Shown here one piece after another: positions 34,842-45,200 of a stretch of 64,000 nt of DNA. Source of the stretch: an uncultured Chitinophaga sp. (GTDB lineage: Bacteria; Bacteroidota; Bacteroidia; Chitinophagales; Chitinophagaceae); assembly GCF_946479755.1 (NCBI RefSeq), contig NZ_CAMLHC010000010.1, positions 1 to 64,000 of the forward strand, read 5' to 3'. Every line of letters starts with the position of its first letter. Position 1 is the stretch's first letter. The notes below the pieces were generated by a model. The model saw only the letters and a program-made list of their open reading frames with translations. It ran no database searches and was not told the origin of the DNA. The translations under genes and the position numbers were made by a program.

Positions 34842-35963
34842 TTACTTGGTGTTCATACTGTTGATCAGCGAAATGAGTGTGGTCGCGCTAACCGGAACCG
34901 GGTTAAAAGTGACGGTAGTGTAGTTCTTACCGGCAGGGGGAGCAGCAATCGTTACTGTTTTCTGTTCGGCATAGAACTGACCACCAATAGAAGAGATGGC
35001 CAGGAAAGTGCCGCTCTGTCCAACCGGGATCGCGTTCTGATAGCTCAGGAAGCCCTCAAAACCAGCCGGTGGCGTGAAGATGGTATTATAGAATTTGATG
35101 ATGCTATTAATACCAGTAGGTTTAAAGTACAGCATAGTAGGCTCTTCCCCGCCAAAACTGCTGCCGGTGGCTGGATTATAATTGGAATTAAAATAGGCCA
35201 GTACAGTGGTTTTCGGATTTGGGAGGCTCATTAACCGGTCGCAGTTGGTCCATTTGATCAGGCTGTCCAGCCGGAAGTTGAGCGTACCGTTGGTACCGTC
35301 AAACAGCGCATAGGCAGAAGCCGGATTGGTTACCTGCTGCCAGTCCACCCCTTTGTTGGCGCTCACGGTAGTAGACAAGGTAATAAACTGGTTTAAATAA
35401 GTATACCCACTGGTATTAACGGTGATGGAGGTATCTCCGTTCCACATCGGGATACGCTGGGCGTCTGGTTTGGCAGGCACCTGTACCCTGATGGCGCTGT
35501 CTTTACGCAATTTAAGCGGTGTGGTACCTTGTGAGGCAGCTACGAAAAATTCACCGAAGGATTCCAGCGGCGCACCGGTGTTGGTAGCGGTGGGCCTGTC
35601 CGCGAAGATCATACCGGCAGCGTTACTGATTTCCTTAATAGTAAAGGTGATGGTACCGGAAGCAGGGCTGCCGTCGGGCTTTACCAGTGCGTTACGGTAA
35701 ATGGTGTACTTCCTGCCGTTTTTGGTGGTAAAGGAAGCGTTCTCCTGGAGGCTTACAGTATAGCTTTCATATGCCGGTCCGTTGGCTCTCAGGAAGGTGT
35801 GCAGCTTTAAGCCGTCCGGATCCGGTGCCGGCGCTGCGTTGGCAGCGATTTTTTCAGAGGCATTGGAAGGATCGGAAAGATCGTTTTTCAATTGCTTGGT
35901 ACATGCACCGAGCAGCAGGAGCACGGCAACGCCGCCTGCAACGTAGAAGGATTTAATGCTCAT
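34842..35963 (-). CDS. Hypothetical lipoprotein
   Basis: The 373-aa protein has a lipoprotein signal with lipobox LLGAC (Cys21). The mature part is beta-rich, with a Thr/Gly-rich middle (KNGRKYTIYRNALV, SGTITFTIKEISN). I see no catalytic motif. It is likely an outer-membrane-anchored binding protein; no family is assigned. The gene stands alone between a terminator and a 247-bp gap. Confidence 0.75.
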   Translation of the reverse strand: MSIKSFYVAGGVAVLLLLGACTKQLKNDLSDPSNASEKIAANAAPAPDPDGLKLHTFLRANGPAYESYTVSLQENASFTTKNGRKYTIYRNALVKPDGSPASGTITFTIKEISNAAGMIFADRPTATNTGAPLESFGEFFVAASQGTTPLKLRKDSAIRVQVPAKPDAQRIPMWNGDTSITVNTSGYTYLNQFITLSTTVSANKGVDWQQVTNPASAYALFDGTNGTLNFRLDSLIKWTNCDRLMSLPNPKTTVLAYFNSNYNPATGSSFGGEEPTMLYFKPTGINSIIKFYNTIFTPPAGFEGFLSYQNAIPVGQSGTFLAISSIGGQFYAEQKTVTIAAPPAGKNYTTVTFNPVPVSATTLISLINSMNTK

Positions 35964-36210
35964 AGTTTTGACTTGAGGGAATTTAGGAATTGGGTTTCAA
36001 GTGATCAGTTATTGGCAAAATGATTATTGGTTGAGCTATGAAATTACCGTGTATAACTGCAGTGATAATTCAGATAGATAATTATTTTTATTACATAGAG
36101 AAACTAGGGTAATATGAATGTATCGGCTGTCCATATCGCCCCCTGGTTTTGTCTATAATACCTGCTGTGGACATTGGCATAAAAAGGTACATTTGAGAAA
36201 ACAATCCGTT

Positions 36211-36657
36211 ATGGCAAACATCTTACACCGTATAGGGATCAAAACTTCCTCCGTGGAGGAAGTGTACCGCACGTTGACCACCAGGGACGGTCTCGCCGGC
36301 TGGTGGACCACCGACACGCGGGGCGAAGGCGACCAGACCGGAAACACCGTTATATTCAGGTTTGGTACAGATGGGTTTGACATGAAAGTAAAAAACCTCC
36401 AATCGCCCGGCCTGGTAGAATGGGAAGTGCTCAACGGCCACCAGGAATGGATTGGTACCACCCTCCGTTTTGAGCTGAAGCAGGACGGCGACTACGTTAT
36501 CTTACTCTTTAAGCACCTGAACTGGAAAGAACCGGTGGAGTTCATGCATCATTGCAGTACCAAATGGGCTATTTTCCTGATGAGCCTGAAATCGCTGGTG
36601 GAAACAGGGAAAGGAAACCCATTCCCTGAGGATGTGAAGATCGATAACTGGAACTAA
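36211..36657 (+). CDS. SRPBCC / AHSA1-like protein
   Basis: From the ATG at 36211 the product is a 148-aa START-like domain. It opens HRIGIKTSSVEEVYRTLTT, then has GLAGWWT, GDQTGNTVIFRF and the C-terminal helix WAIFLMSLKSLVETG. The longer frame from 36118 has an unlike N-terminus. These proteins bind hydrophobic ligands. The AraC gene follows 5 bp after the stop, so the two are an operon. Confidence 0.85.
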   Translation: MANILHRIGIKTSSVEEVYRTLTTRDGLAGWWTTDTRGEGDQTGNTVIFRFGTDGFDMKVKNLQSPGLVEWEVLNGHQEWIGTTLRFELKQDGDYVILLFKHLNWKEPVEFMHHCSTKWAIFLMSLKSLVETGKGNPFPEDVKIDNWN

Positions 36658-36662
36658 GATCG

Positions 36663-37484
36663 ATGACCTACGAAACCTTTCCGCCGCACCCGGATCTAAG
36701 CGCGTTCGTCAAATGTTACTGGACATTAACGGTCCCGGCCGATAAGAATGCACCCCGGCAACGGGTGTTACCGGACGGGTGTATCGAATTGTTTTTTATC
36801 CTGGGAGATGACATCCGGCGGTTTGTATCGGACGATGCTTTCATTGTCCAACCCCGCGAAATGGTGCTGGGGCAAATCACCGAACCATATTTTATACAGC
36901 CCGCAGGACAGGTCCACTCCTTCGCTGTCCGTTTTTACCCCTATGGCTTTGCCAATTTTATTACACTGCCGATTCAACAACTGGCCAATAAAGAAACACC
37001 GCTCGACCGGCTGTTCGGCCGGGAAACGTCGGCGGCGCTAACGAAAGATATTATCCATGCACGCGATACCACGCAAAGGATACAGGTCATGGAAGCGTTT
37101 CTGATGGACCGGTTGAACCACCAGGCGACAATCGACCAGGTGGTGAAATCGACGGTAGACGCCCTGCTACAAAAGCAAGGCAGCACCTCCATCCATTCCA
37201 TCCTGGACGAGGACCTGTCCAAACGGCGGCAGCTGGAACGGAAGTTCCGGAAGCAGATCGGCATAAGCCCCAAACAGCTGGGCAAAGTCATACGGCTGCA
37301 GGCCGTATTGAAAATGCTGCTGAATGAACAGCCGGGGCATTTAACCAACATCGCCTATGAGCGGGATTATCATGACCAGGCCCACTTTATCAAAGACTTC
37401 AAAGAATTTACGGGCGTAAGTCCCCGGTATTTTCTGAACGACGATTCCATGGCGCTTTCATCGCTGTTATACTCCCGGGACTAG
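36663..37484 (+). CDS. AraC-family transcriptional regulator (DUF6597 N-terminus)
   Basis: The 273-aa protein has an N-terminal DUF6597-like sensor (PHPDLSAFVKCYWTL, RVLPDGCIELFF) and a C-terminal AraC helix-turn-helix (about 165-265; ISPKQLGKVIRLQAVLKML, YERDYHDQAHFIKDFKEFTGVSP). It probably controls the SRPBCC-AraC-VOC cluster. A second regulator of the same type is at 52424. Confidence 0.9.
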   Translation: MTYETFPPHPDLSAFVKCYWTLTVPADKNAPRQRVLPDGCIELFFILGDDIRRFVSDDAFIVQPREMVLGQITEPYFIQPAGQVHSFAVRFYPYGFANFITLPIQQLANKETPLDRLFGRETSAALTKDIIHARDTTQRIQVMEAFLMDRLNHQATIDQVVKSTVDALLQKQGSTSIHSILDEDLSKRRQLERKFRKQIGISPKQLGKVIRLQAVLKMLLNEQPGHLTNIAYERDYHDQAHFIKDFKEFTGVSPRYFLNDDSMALSSLLYSRD

Positions 37485-37547
37485 TGTCGCAATTTTACAA
37501 TTTCAGGCCTGCCGCGTACTGTAGTTTTATCAAAAACTTCAGGAGAT

Positions 37548-37916
37548 ATGGAAAACTTCATTTCAATCGTGGAAATCCCCACCAGCTCGTTTACCCGGGC
37601 GGTAAAATTCTATCAGGCTGTTTTCAACATCAGTATACAGGAGATCGATATGCAGGGAACGCAGATGGGACTATTCCCCGGCGGCGAGGGCCCGGTAAAT
37701 GTGGCCCTGATAAAGGGAGATGACTATAAGCCTTCCGCGACCGGCACGCTGGTTTACTTTAACGGTGGCGATGATCTGCAAAACGTGCTCAATAAAATTG
37801 AACCTGCCGGCGGAAAAGTGCTCCTGCCTAAAACGCCCATCGATGCCGAGAATGGCTTCTTTGCCGTATTTACAGACACAGAAGGCAACAAGCTGGGACT
37901 GCATTCTTACAAATAA
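37548..37916 (+). CDS. VOC family protein
   Basis: This 122-aa VOC domain has FISIVEIPTSSFTRAVKFYQAVF at its start and AVFTDTEGNKLGLHS at its end. It is close to small 'lactoylglutathione lyase-like' proteins of Bacteroidota. It follows the AraC gene by 63 bp and may be part of the same transcription unit. The substrate is unknown. Confidence 0.88.
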   Translation: MENFISIVEIPTSSFTRAVKFYQAVFNISIQEIDMQGTQMGLFPGGEGPVNVALIKGDDYKPSATGTLVYFNGGDDLQNVLNKIEPAGGKVLLPKTPIDAENGFFAVFTDTEGNKLGLHSYK

Positions 37917-37986
37917 TTCCAGGCCATCGCCGGTAACGCCGATCGGGCAGATTATGCTTATCTTTAGTTACTAAAATGCAATACTA

Positions 37987-38925
37987 ATGGATAAGTTATT
38001 AAGTATCGGCTCAACGGCACTCAGGAAAGCGGCGTTAAATGAACAGGCAAAGGAATTTCTGCTGGAGAACGAGGTTTTATTCAGCGTATTAAAGAAAGCG
38101 GCTGACAGGTACATCGGCGGAGAAACGCTGGAAGAAACGGTCAGCAAGGTATTGCAGCAAAACGGGAACGGCTTTAAATGCTCTATAGAATTCATGGGCG
38201 AGAGTACCCGCAATGAGCAGGAGGCTGTTCAGGCCACCGGGGAATTTGTGAAGATCTGTCAGGGTATCCACCGGCAAAACCTGTATTCAACGGTATCGCT
38301 GGACCTCTCCCATATAGGGCTGGCGGTTTCTGAAGACCTCTGCTACAACAACCTGATGACCATCTGTGCAGCAGCAGCCAACGGAAAGACAGAAGTGATC
38401 ATCAGCGCTGAAGGCACCGAACGTACAGATGCCATCCTCCATACCTATCAACGTGCAGTAAAAGAGTATGACGGTCTGGGTATCACCCTGCAAGCGTACC
38501 TTTACCGTTCTAAAAGTGATTTTGCCGAACTGCTGAAAACACCCGGCCGTATCAGGATCGTAAAGGGCGCCTTTGAAACCGCCCCTCACCTCTCCATGCC
38601 GAGAGGTGAAGCACTGGACGAAGTGTACCTGGACTATGTAGCCCAGCTGCTGTCCAACGGGCACCTGTGCTCTATTGCCACGCACCATGATAAAATACAG
38701 CAAAAAGCCAAAGCGCTGATCCATCAATATAACCCGGACAAAGAAAAATACGAGTTCGAGAGCCTGTATGGCATTCAGACAGAACAACTGGAAACATTAA
38801 AAGCGGAGGGCTATCCCACCAAATTGTATTTCGTGTACGGCAAAGAATGGTATCTCTATTTATGCAACCGGCTGGCGGAATACCCGATGAATGTCTTCCG
38901 GGCGTTGAATGATATTGTTGGTTAA
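37987..38925 (+). CDS. Proline dehydrogenase family protein
   Basis: The 312-aa protein has the ProDH TIM-barrel signs VSLDLSHIG, EYDGLGITLQAYLYRS, RIVKGAFETAPHL, CSIATHHD and the C-terminal FVYGKEWYLYLCNRLAEYPMNVF. The enzyme oxidises proline to pyrroline-5-carboxylate with FAD. The fragment length matches monofunctional ProDHs. No P5C dehydrogenase is adjacent. It ends with its own terminator. Confidence 0.87.
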   Translation: MDKLLSIGSTALRKAALNEQAKEFLLENEVLFSVLKKAADRYIGGETLEETVSKVLQQNGNGFKCSIEFMGESTRNEQEAVQATGEFVKICQGIHRQNLYSTVSLDLSHIGLAVSEDLCYNNLMTICAAAANGKTEVIISAEGTERTDAILHTYQRAVKEYDGLGITLQAYLYRSKSDFAELLKTPGRIRIVKGAFETAPHLSMPRGEALDEVYLDYVAQLLSNGHLCSIATHHDKIQQKAKALIHQYNPDKEKYEFESLYGIQTEQLETLKAEGYPTKLYFVYGKEWYLYLCNRLAEYPMNVFRALNDIVG

Positions 38926-38931
38926 CAATAT

Positions 38932-38967
38932 CCGGGGAAGGGCCGCTTCCCTTCCCCGGTTTATTAT
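38932..38967 (+). terminator. Terminator of the proline dehydrogenase gene
   Basis: CCGGGGAAGGG (38932-38942) pairs with CCCTTCCCCGG (38949-38959), followed by TTTATTATTT. Confidence 0.88.
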
Positions 38968-38994
38968 TTCATTTCTACGATCTATGTTGTATAT

Positions 38995-39012
38995 TAGTAT
39001 TGGCTAATACTA
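38995..39012. promoter_or_regulatory. 18-bp near-palindrome upstream of the TPR lipoprotein gene
   Basis: TAGTATT (38995-39001), GGCT, AATACTA (39006-39012) forms a dyad 66 bp before the ATG. It could be an operator; no regulator can be matched to it. Confidence 0.35.
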
Positions 39013-39077
39013 CGTTATACCTATCCATTGCGTAATGCGGAGCTTATGATACAGTAAATCAATCTAATAAGCTTCCA

Positions 39078-40817
39078 ATGAAATCAAACTACCTTACACT
39101 GCTCCTCCTGCTGTTCCTCTTTGCGTGCCATAACAGCACCACCACCAAGCGCGTGCAACCCGGCAGCAAAAAGACAAAGGACATCCCCTGTTATACCTCC
39201 AGGACGACTGACAAGGACTGGTACACCTCCGGCAAAAAGGCGCCAAAACTGCCGGGGCTGGCGGGTATCCGCTTCCGCGTTTCCACAGCCAGTGAAGAAG
39301 CGCAGGACTATTTCAACCAGGGGATGATGTTGCTTTACGGCTTCAATCATGCGGAGGCGGCACGGTCTTTCTTCCAGGCTGCCCGGCTGGATTCCTCCTG
39401 TGCCATGGCGTATTGGGGATATGCGTATGTTCTGGGGCCGAATTACAATGCAGGCATGGAAGAAGATAATTTTCAACGTGCCTGGGAAGCCGCAGCCAAA
39501 GCCCGTTCACTGTCAGCCGGCTGCACTGAAAAGGAAAAAGCCCTTATTACAGCACTGGCCTCCCGTTATGCGATGCCTGCCCCGGCAGACCGGAAACCGC
39601 TGGATAGCGCCTATGCTGCGGCCATGAAAAAAGTATATGCGCAATATTCTACCGACCCCGATATTGGCGCACTGTATGCGGAAGCGCTGATGGACCTGCA
39701 TCCGTGGGACCTCTATGACAAGAAAACAAAAAAGCCCCGCGCCTGGACTCCGGAGCTGGTGGCGGTGCTGGAGCACCTGATAAAAATTAATCCTACCCAC
39801 CCGGGAGCACATCATTTTTATATTCATGCCCTGGAGACGTCCGCCACACCGGAAAAAGCGCTGGCCAGCGCCCTGTTGCTGGATACGTTGGTACCCGGCG
39901 CCGGACACCTGTTACACATGCCTTCACATATCTATATCAATACCGGCGACTACCACGCTGGAAGCCTCTCCAATGTTCATGCGGTAGAAGCAGACAGCAA
40001 CTACACCACCGCCTGTCATGCACAGGGCGCCTATCCCCTGGCTTACCACCCGCACAACTACCATTTCCTGGCAGCGACAGCCACGCTGGAAGGCAATGCC
40101 GCACTGGCCTGGAAGTCAGCCAAACAACTACAGGAACATACGGCGACGGATATTATGCGTTTGCCTGGATGGGGAACCTTGCAGCATTACTACACCATCC
40201 CCTATCACATCGCAGTGAAGTTTGGCCTGTGGGACACCATCCTCTCGCTTCCTGCACCTCCGCAGGGCCTGGTATACCCGCAAGCCCTCTGGCACTATGC
40301 ACGGGGCATGGCTTTGTTGGGGAAAGACAGGATACCTGACGCACAAAAAGAGCTGGGCACCCTGAAGCAACTGGCGGCAGATACCACACTGCAGCACCTC
40401 ACCGTCTGGGATATCAACACTACCGTTGACCTGGTGCAGATAGCGGTGAAGGTATTAGGTGCTGAAACAGCGGCCAGGCATCAGCAGCCCGATACCGCCA
40501 TTTCCCAGCTGAAGGCAGCGGTGGCCCTGGAAGATGCGCTGAATTACAACGAGCCGCCAGACTGGTTTTTCTCGGTGAGGCATCACCTGGGAGCGGTACT
40601 TCTCGACGCAGGAAAATATACCGAAGCCGAAAACGTGTACCGCCAGGATCTCCGGATATGGAAAAAGAACGGATGGGCACTGATGGGATTATACCAGTCA
40701 CTGATGGCGCAGAAAAAAAACAAAGAAGCACAGCAGACGAAGGCCGCCTTTGACGAAGCATGGCGGTTTGCGGATGTCACTATCGTCTCTTCTTCAGGTA
40801 TGCACAGGAAAAAATAA
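39078..40817 (+). CDS. TPR-repeat lipoprotein
   Basis: The 579-aa protein has a lipobox LFAC (Cys17) and a long TPR-like helical region with DYFNQGMMLLYGFNHAEAARSFFQAA and SCAMAYWGYAY. The Pfam-like hallmark HMPSHIYINTGDY and HNYHFLAATATLEG occur in many Bacteroidota 'tetratricopeptide repeat' lipoproteins of unknown function. It probably faces the periplasm or cell surface. A terminator follows; a palindrome precedes it. Confidence 0.82.
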   Translation: MKSNYLTLLLLLFLFACHNSTTTKRVQPGSKKTKDIPCYTSRTTDKDWYTSGKKAPKLPGLAGIRFRVSTASEEAQDYFNQGMMLLYGFNHAEAARSFFQAARLDSSCAMAYWGYAYVLGPNYNAGMEEDNFQRAWEAAAKARSLSAGCTEKEKALITALASRYAMPAPADRKPLDSAYAAAMKKVYAQYSTDPDIGALYAEALMDLHPWDLYDKKTKKPRAWTPELVAVLEHLIKINPTHPGAHHFYIHALETSATPEKALASALLLDTLVPGAGHLLHMPSHIYINTGDYHAGSLSNVHAVEADSNYTTACHAQGAYPLAYHPHNYHFLAATATLEGNAALAWKSAKQLQEHTATDIMRLPGWGTLQHYYTIPYHIAVKFGLWDTILSLPAPPQGLVYPQALWHYARGMALLGKDRIPDAQKELGTLKQLAADTTLQHLTVWDINTTVDLVQIAVKVLGAETAARHQQPDTAISQLKAAVALEDALNYNEPPDWFFSVRHHLGAVLLDAGKYTEAENVYRQDLRIWKKNGWALMGLYQSLMAQKKNKEAQQTKAAFDEAWRFADVTIVSSSGMHRKK

Positions 40818-40873
40818 AAGCTGCTATCTTCAGAACGATATCATGAACAAACAGGAATTTCCTGCACCTCTCT

Positions 40874-40914
40874 GCATAAGCCACCTGTTGCAGGTGGCTT
40901 ATGCCTTATTTCCC
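40874..40914 (+). terminator. Terminator overlapping the end of the next gene
   Basis: GCATAAGCCACCTG (40874-40887) pairs with CAGGTGGCTTATGC (40891-40904), followed by CTTATTTCCC. The right arm covers the stop of the convergent VOC gene. Confidence 0.8.
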
Positions 40915-41414
40915 TTCTTCATGTGTTCAACCGCCGTCCATCCCTCCGGCGTAATCCCCATAATCTCTGTCACCACGCCCAGCGTTTTATAAGTATCGAA
41001 GAAAGCCATGCGGGCGATGGGATGGTCCACCTCGCTGATGACGGTATAACCTTGTTCCCGCAGCTCGTCAGTCACCTGCCGGAAGCCGCTTATGGGCAGC
41101 CGGAACGCCAGATGCTGCGTTCCGCCGGCGGGATACTGTGCAAGGTAATCATGGAACATGCTTTGACCGGAAAGCGGCTGGACCAGCTCAATAAAAGTGC
41201 CTCCGTTATATGTCTGCGTGGTAAGCCATTCGGCAGCCACCACCTTTCCGTGGTAGGTCATAGCCAGGTCCTGCGCACGGACATGTTCCGGTTCCGGAAA
41301 ACCAGCGATGCCCAACGCCCCTGAGAGGAACTTCACCGCGGCATGTATATCAGGCACCACCCAGCCTATTTGTGCCAGCTCCAGTCCTGCGATAGTATCA
41401 TTAATAGCGTTCAT
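40899..41414 (-). CDS. VOC family protein
   Basis: The 171-aa protein has the start IAGLELAQIGWVVPDIHAAVKFLSGALG and the end FFDTYKTLGVVTEIMGITPEG, typical of the VOC fold with two metal-ligand sides. It resembles 'glyoxalase/bleomycin resistance' paralogues near methylmalonyl-CoA-epimerase-like proteins. The substrate is unknown. It is followed on the minus strand by the terminator hairpin. Confidence 0.83.
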   Translation of the reverse strand: MNAINDTIAGLELAQIGWVVPDIHAAVKFLSGALGIAGFPEPEHVRAQDLAMTYHGKVVAAEWLTTQTYNGGTFIELVQPLSGQSMFHDYLAQYPAGGTQHLAFRLPISGFRQVTDELREQGYTVISEVDHPIARMAFFDTYKTLGVVTEIMGITPEGWTAVEHMKKGNKA

Positions 41415-41449
41415 AACCGTTCTCGTTTAAAAAGCGTATAGCCGTGCTA

Positions 41450-41899
41450 TCAGGCATCCGGTATCTGTGGCTCTACCAGTTTAGTCAGTTTCTCCAGCGA
41501 TTCCTGCCAGCCCAGATAACACATTTCAACCGGTATCATGGCCGGAATACCTTCCTGTGTGATCTTTATCTCCGTACCGGCCACTGTTTTGCGAAGCCAG
41601 ACGGTAGTGATCATTTCGCCGGGCATATTTGGATCGTCGAACTGATCGGTGTACTTCAGCAGCTCATTGGGCTTTACTTCGAGATAAGTGCCACCGAAAG
41701 AATGACCATTACCGGTGGAGAAGTTATGGAAAGACGCTTTATGTGAACCACCGGCTACCGGGTTCAATTCATGAACAGTGCAGAGATAGCCGTACGGAGG
41801 CAGCCACGCAGCCAGCGCCAGCGGCTCTGTAAAGGCGCGAAAAACTTTTTCAGGAGTTGTTTTCAGCATTCTGTGCAAGGAAACGGTATTGTTTGACAT
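41450..41899 (-). CDS. SRPBCC domain protein (AHSA1-like)
   Basis: The 149-aa product starts MSNNTVSLHRMLKTTPEKVFRAFTEP and has LALAAWLPPYG, the usual AHSA1 start. It ends TQEGIPAMIPVEMCYLGWQESLEKL, the C-terminal helix. A longer frame reaches 42088, but the extra 63 residues are Arg/Pro-rich and not family-like. It is a probable ligand-binding protein and lies 35 bp upstream of the VOC gene. Confidence 0.85.
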   Translation of the reverse strand: MSNNTVSLHRMLKTTPEKVFRAFTEPLALAAWLPPYGYLCTVHELNPVAGGSHKASFHNFSTGNGHSFGGTYLEVKPNELLKYTDQFDDPNMPGEMITTVWLRKTVAGTEIKITQEGIPAMIPVEMCYLGWQESLEKLTKLVEPQIPDA

Positions 41900-42278
41900 A
41901 CGATATACTTTTTGCTTTCCTACTCGTCTGGCTTTTCGGTTCCGCCCGTTTTTGACAGTGGTCGCTGCTCCACTTGTTGGTATGTTATTTTCAACACAAC
42001 AAAGATGGGAATAAGATGGGAATAAGAAGGGGGCCGGATAAGACAATTTAAAGGGCCGTTTGCGACGGGGCGGGCGGCGTGTACTCATTATATAACTACC
42101 TGATATCCTGCATCCTGTCTATCGCAGACAGCTATACTATTTTTGGCCGGATTTAAAAAAGGAGGTACTTTGCACCACCGAAAAAATAGTGCACGCTATT
42201 CTTTTGCAGAAATATTTTTGATAACCATGCTATACGACCCGCTGTGAACCTATGTGCAGCCGGGCCATTTCTTGTACC
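41900..42278. other. Divergent intergenic region before the RHS locus
   Basis: These 379 bp separate the SRPBCC gene (minus) from the RHS locus (plus). I see no gene here. A probable Bacteroidota promoter for the RHS locus lies at 42142-42172, leaving a leader of about 100 nt. Confidence 0.5.
42142..42172 (+). promoter_or_regulatory. Probable promoter of the RHS locus
   Basis: TTTG (42142-42145), 20 bp, then TACTTTG (42166-42172), which lacks one base of the TAnnTTTG consensus. Confidence 0.5.
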
Positions 42279-45200
42279 ATGAAAAATATATTAGGAGTAC
42301 TGCTATATGGCAGTACATTGTTTGGAACCTTATCCGCCCTGGCACAGGGCCAGCGTCCTCCGCTGAAGGAACCTGTAAAAGTGATCCCCTCTTCGCCGGA
42401 AGCCTCTGCATTGGGGCGATACGGGGAGTGGCCGGTGAGTTTACATACAGGCACCACCAATATCAACGTTCCGTTTTACAACATTTCACTGCGCGATCTG
42501 TCACTGCCGGTGCAATTGTCTTATCACGCTTCCGGTATCAAAGTGGAAGACGTAGCTTCCTGGGTAGGGACGGGTTGGGCGCTGGAAGCCGGTGGGATGA
42601 TCACCCGTACCGTACAGGGCATACCTGATGATGAGATGAACGGCTATATGAGAACGCGTACCGAACTGGATAACTTTCCGAAAGTATTCGATGCCAGGCA
42701 GCCGCGGGATTACAAGATCCTGAGCGAGGCCAGTCAGACCGGCGCTACGCCTTATGACACGGAGCCGGACTGGTACTTCTTCAACTTCGCAGGTAAAAGC
42801 GGAAAGTTCTTTATCGATAAAGATGGTTCCATGAAATCCATGCCTGCCAGTAACCTGAAAGTGATTCACTACCCTGCATTCTTTTCCGGAAGCCTCAGCG
42901 AGCGTTATTGGGAGATCCTGGATGACAATGGTGTCACTTACTTCCTTGGCCAGGATGGGGCACAGGAGAAAACCACCTACCAGGATGATGATAAAATGGT
43001 ACGCAGGAGTAATATCAATGGATGGTACCTGAACAAAATCGTATCTCCCAACAAACAGGACAGCATTGTCTTCACCTACGATGACAAAAGCGAATTTTAT
43101 AACGTAAAAGGATCACAGGCGCTGGTACTGCCACAGGCAGTACCGAATGATTTTCTGACCACCACCATGCTGGAAAACGCCGGATTCGGGTATTACGGCA
43201 CCACTAACCCGGGCGCCGCTACCAATGCGGTCAGCGGTAAAACCCAACTCAGGGCTATCACCTGGAAAGACGGCAGGGTCGACTTTCATGCAAAGACACG
43301 GCGTGCGGATATCTCAGGCGTATTGCTGGACAGCATAGTGGTACGGAATGCTCAACAAAACATCATCAACAAGTATGAGTTTAAATACGACAACAACACT
43401 AACCGGCCTTATCTGCTGAGTATTGTGCAGCGTCCGTCGCCCGAAGTAACACAGGACTATTACTCCTTCGAATATGATAAAAATTCTATGCCCAACCGGT
43501 TCTCCGATGCACAGGACCGGTGGGGATACTATAATGGCGCCAATAGCAATACCAATATGATCGAGAGCCATCCGGCGATGACAAAATACAAAAACCCATT
43601 CCCCGTGGCTAAGGCAGACAGGGTTGCCTCTAACCAGGCAGCCGTTGGCAGCCTGGTGAAGATAAAATATCCAACCGGCGGGTCCACTTCTTTTACCTAT
43701 GAAGTGAACCGGTATGACCGTACAGCTGAACCGCCTAAGGAGATTCCTGGTTACTATGCACCCGGAGGCTTTGGCACATCCGCATCGTTTATAGGTTCAC
43801 GCCACACCGAACGCACGGTTGATGCAAGGGAACGGGCCGCCGGGAAAACCACAATATCGATTAAAGTAAATAATTATATGAGAGGCGTAGAACCTGAAGA
43901 TGCCTGGCTACCCCGCTTTATCATCTATTCAATAGACAAAGAAGGAAAAGAAAGTATATTCTATCAATGGAACGCGCATGATAATAAAATGACCAGCGAT
44001 TACACCTATAACGACGACGGCACAGAAAATCTCAGTTATAATTCGGAGGGCTATTTTGAAAGTTTTCCGGAAGGGAAAATAAGGTTCGTACTCGAGATCG
44101 TCTGCATTAAAAGATGGGGCGAATGTCCTGTATATCCCAAAATGCCAAGCATTTCGGTTAGCTATCAATACATGAAATGGTATCCACCTACTACCGAATC
44201 CCAGGCGCAATATAACACCGCCGGTGGTATCAGGATAAAAGAAATGACGACTTACAGTCACGATAACAGGCCGCTGACCCAAAAAGAGTATACTTATACG
44301 AAAATGGGCATTGTAGACAACAAACCACAGGAAATATCCTCCGGTACACTGATCAGCACCCCGGTCAATTACTCCATCAGCAGAAGAGCATTCTCATGTG
44401 GGCCTATGTACGACGCAAATGGCCAACAGGCTTGTAGTTTCTCACAAATCATGGTGGGCACCTTCAGCTCTACACCAGTGACAGTACTGGGCATGACAGG
44501 CGGTGGCTACGTGGGTTATGACAAGGTAACAGAGAAAGTCATTGACTATGGCAGGAACACCGGGAGAACCGACTATTACTATAGCAGTGCATACAACGGG
44601 TATAGCCCGGTGAATATGAACAGTATCTACAGCGGTTTCGAGGCCGATGGATGGGGACTTCAGTTCCCTTTAATCGACCGTAGTTATGCCAGGGGCTTGC
44701 TCCTGCAGAAAGATGTCTTTGCTATCCCACCGTCAGGTGCCGAAAAGCTGGTAGCACAGGAAGTAAACAAGTACAACCTCAATGACAAAGAGAACGACCC
44801 TAATCTCGTTACTTCGCGTTATCTCCGGGTGGTGCGGCTGGCCGACTCCCTGAAAACCTGCTGCGCCAGAACTTACACCGACGCCGAAAGAATAGAAAAC
44901 AGGGTATATGAATTCGGGTATAGCTATTACGATGTCAAATCTCCATGGGTAACACTGGCCAGCAAAACAATGATGAACGACAGCGTCACTACCACCACCA
45001 ACTACAGCTATAATAGTTCCAACCAGTTAATTTCAAGGGAAGAGCGGACCAATAGCAGGAACGAGACCGCCGTTATCAGCCTGAAATACCCTTCCGATAA
45101 GGTATGGGCCGGGCAGGACCCGAAGGGGATTTACCAGAAAATGATCGACCGGAATATGATCCTCCCTGTTGTGGAAGAAGAAAATATCGTCAACGGGGTC

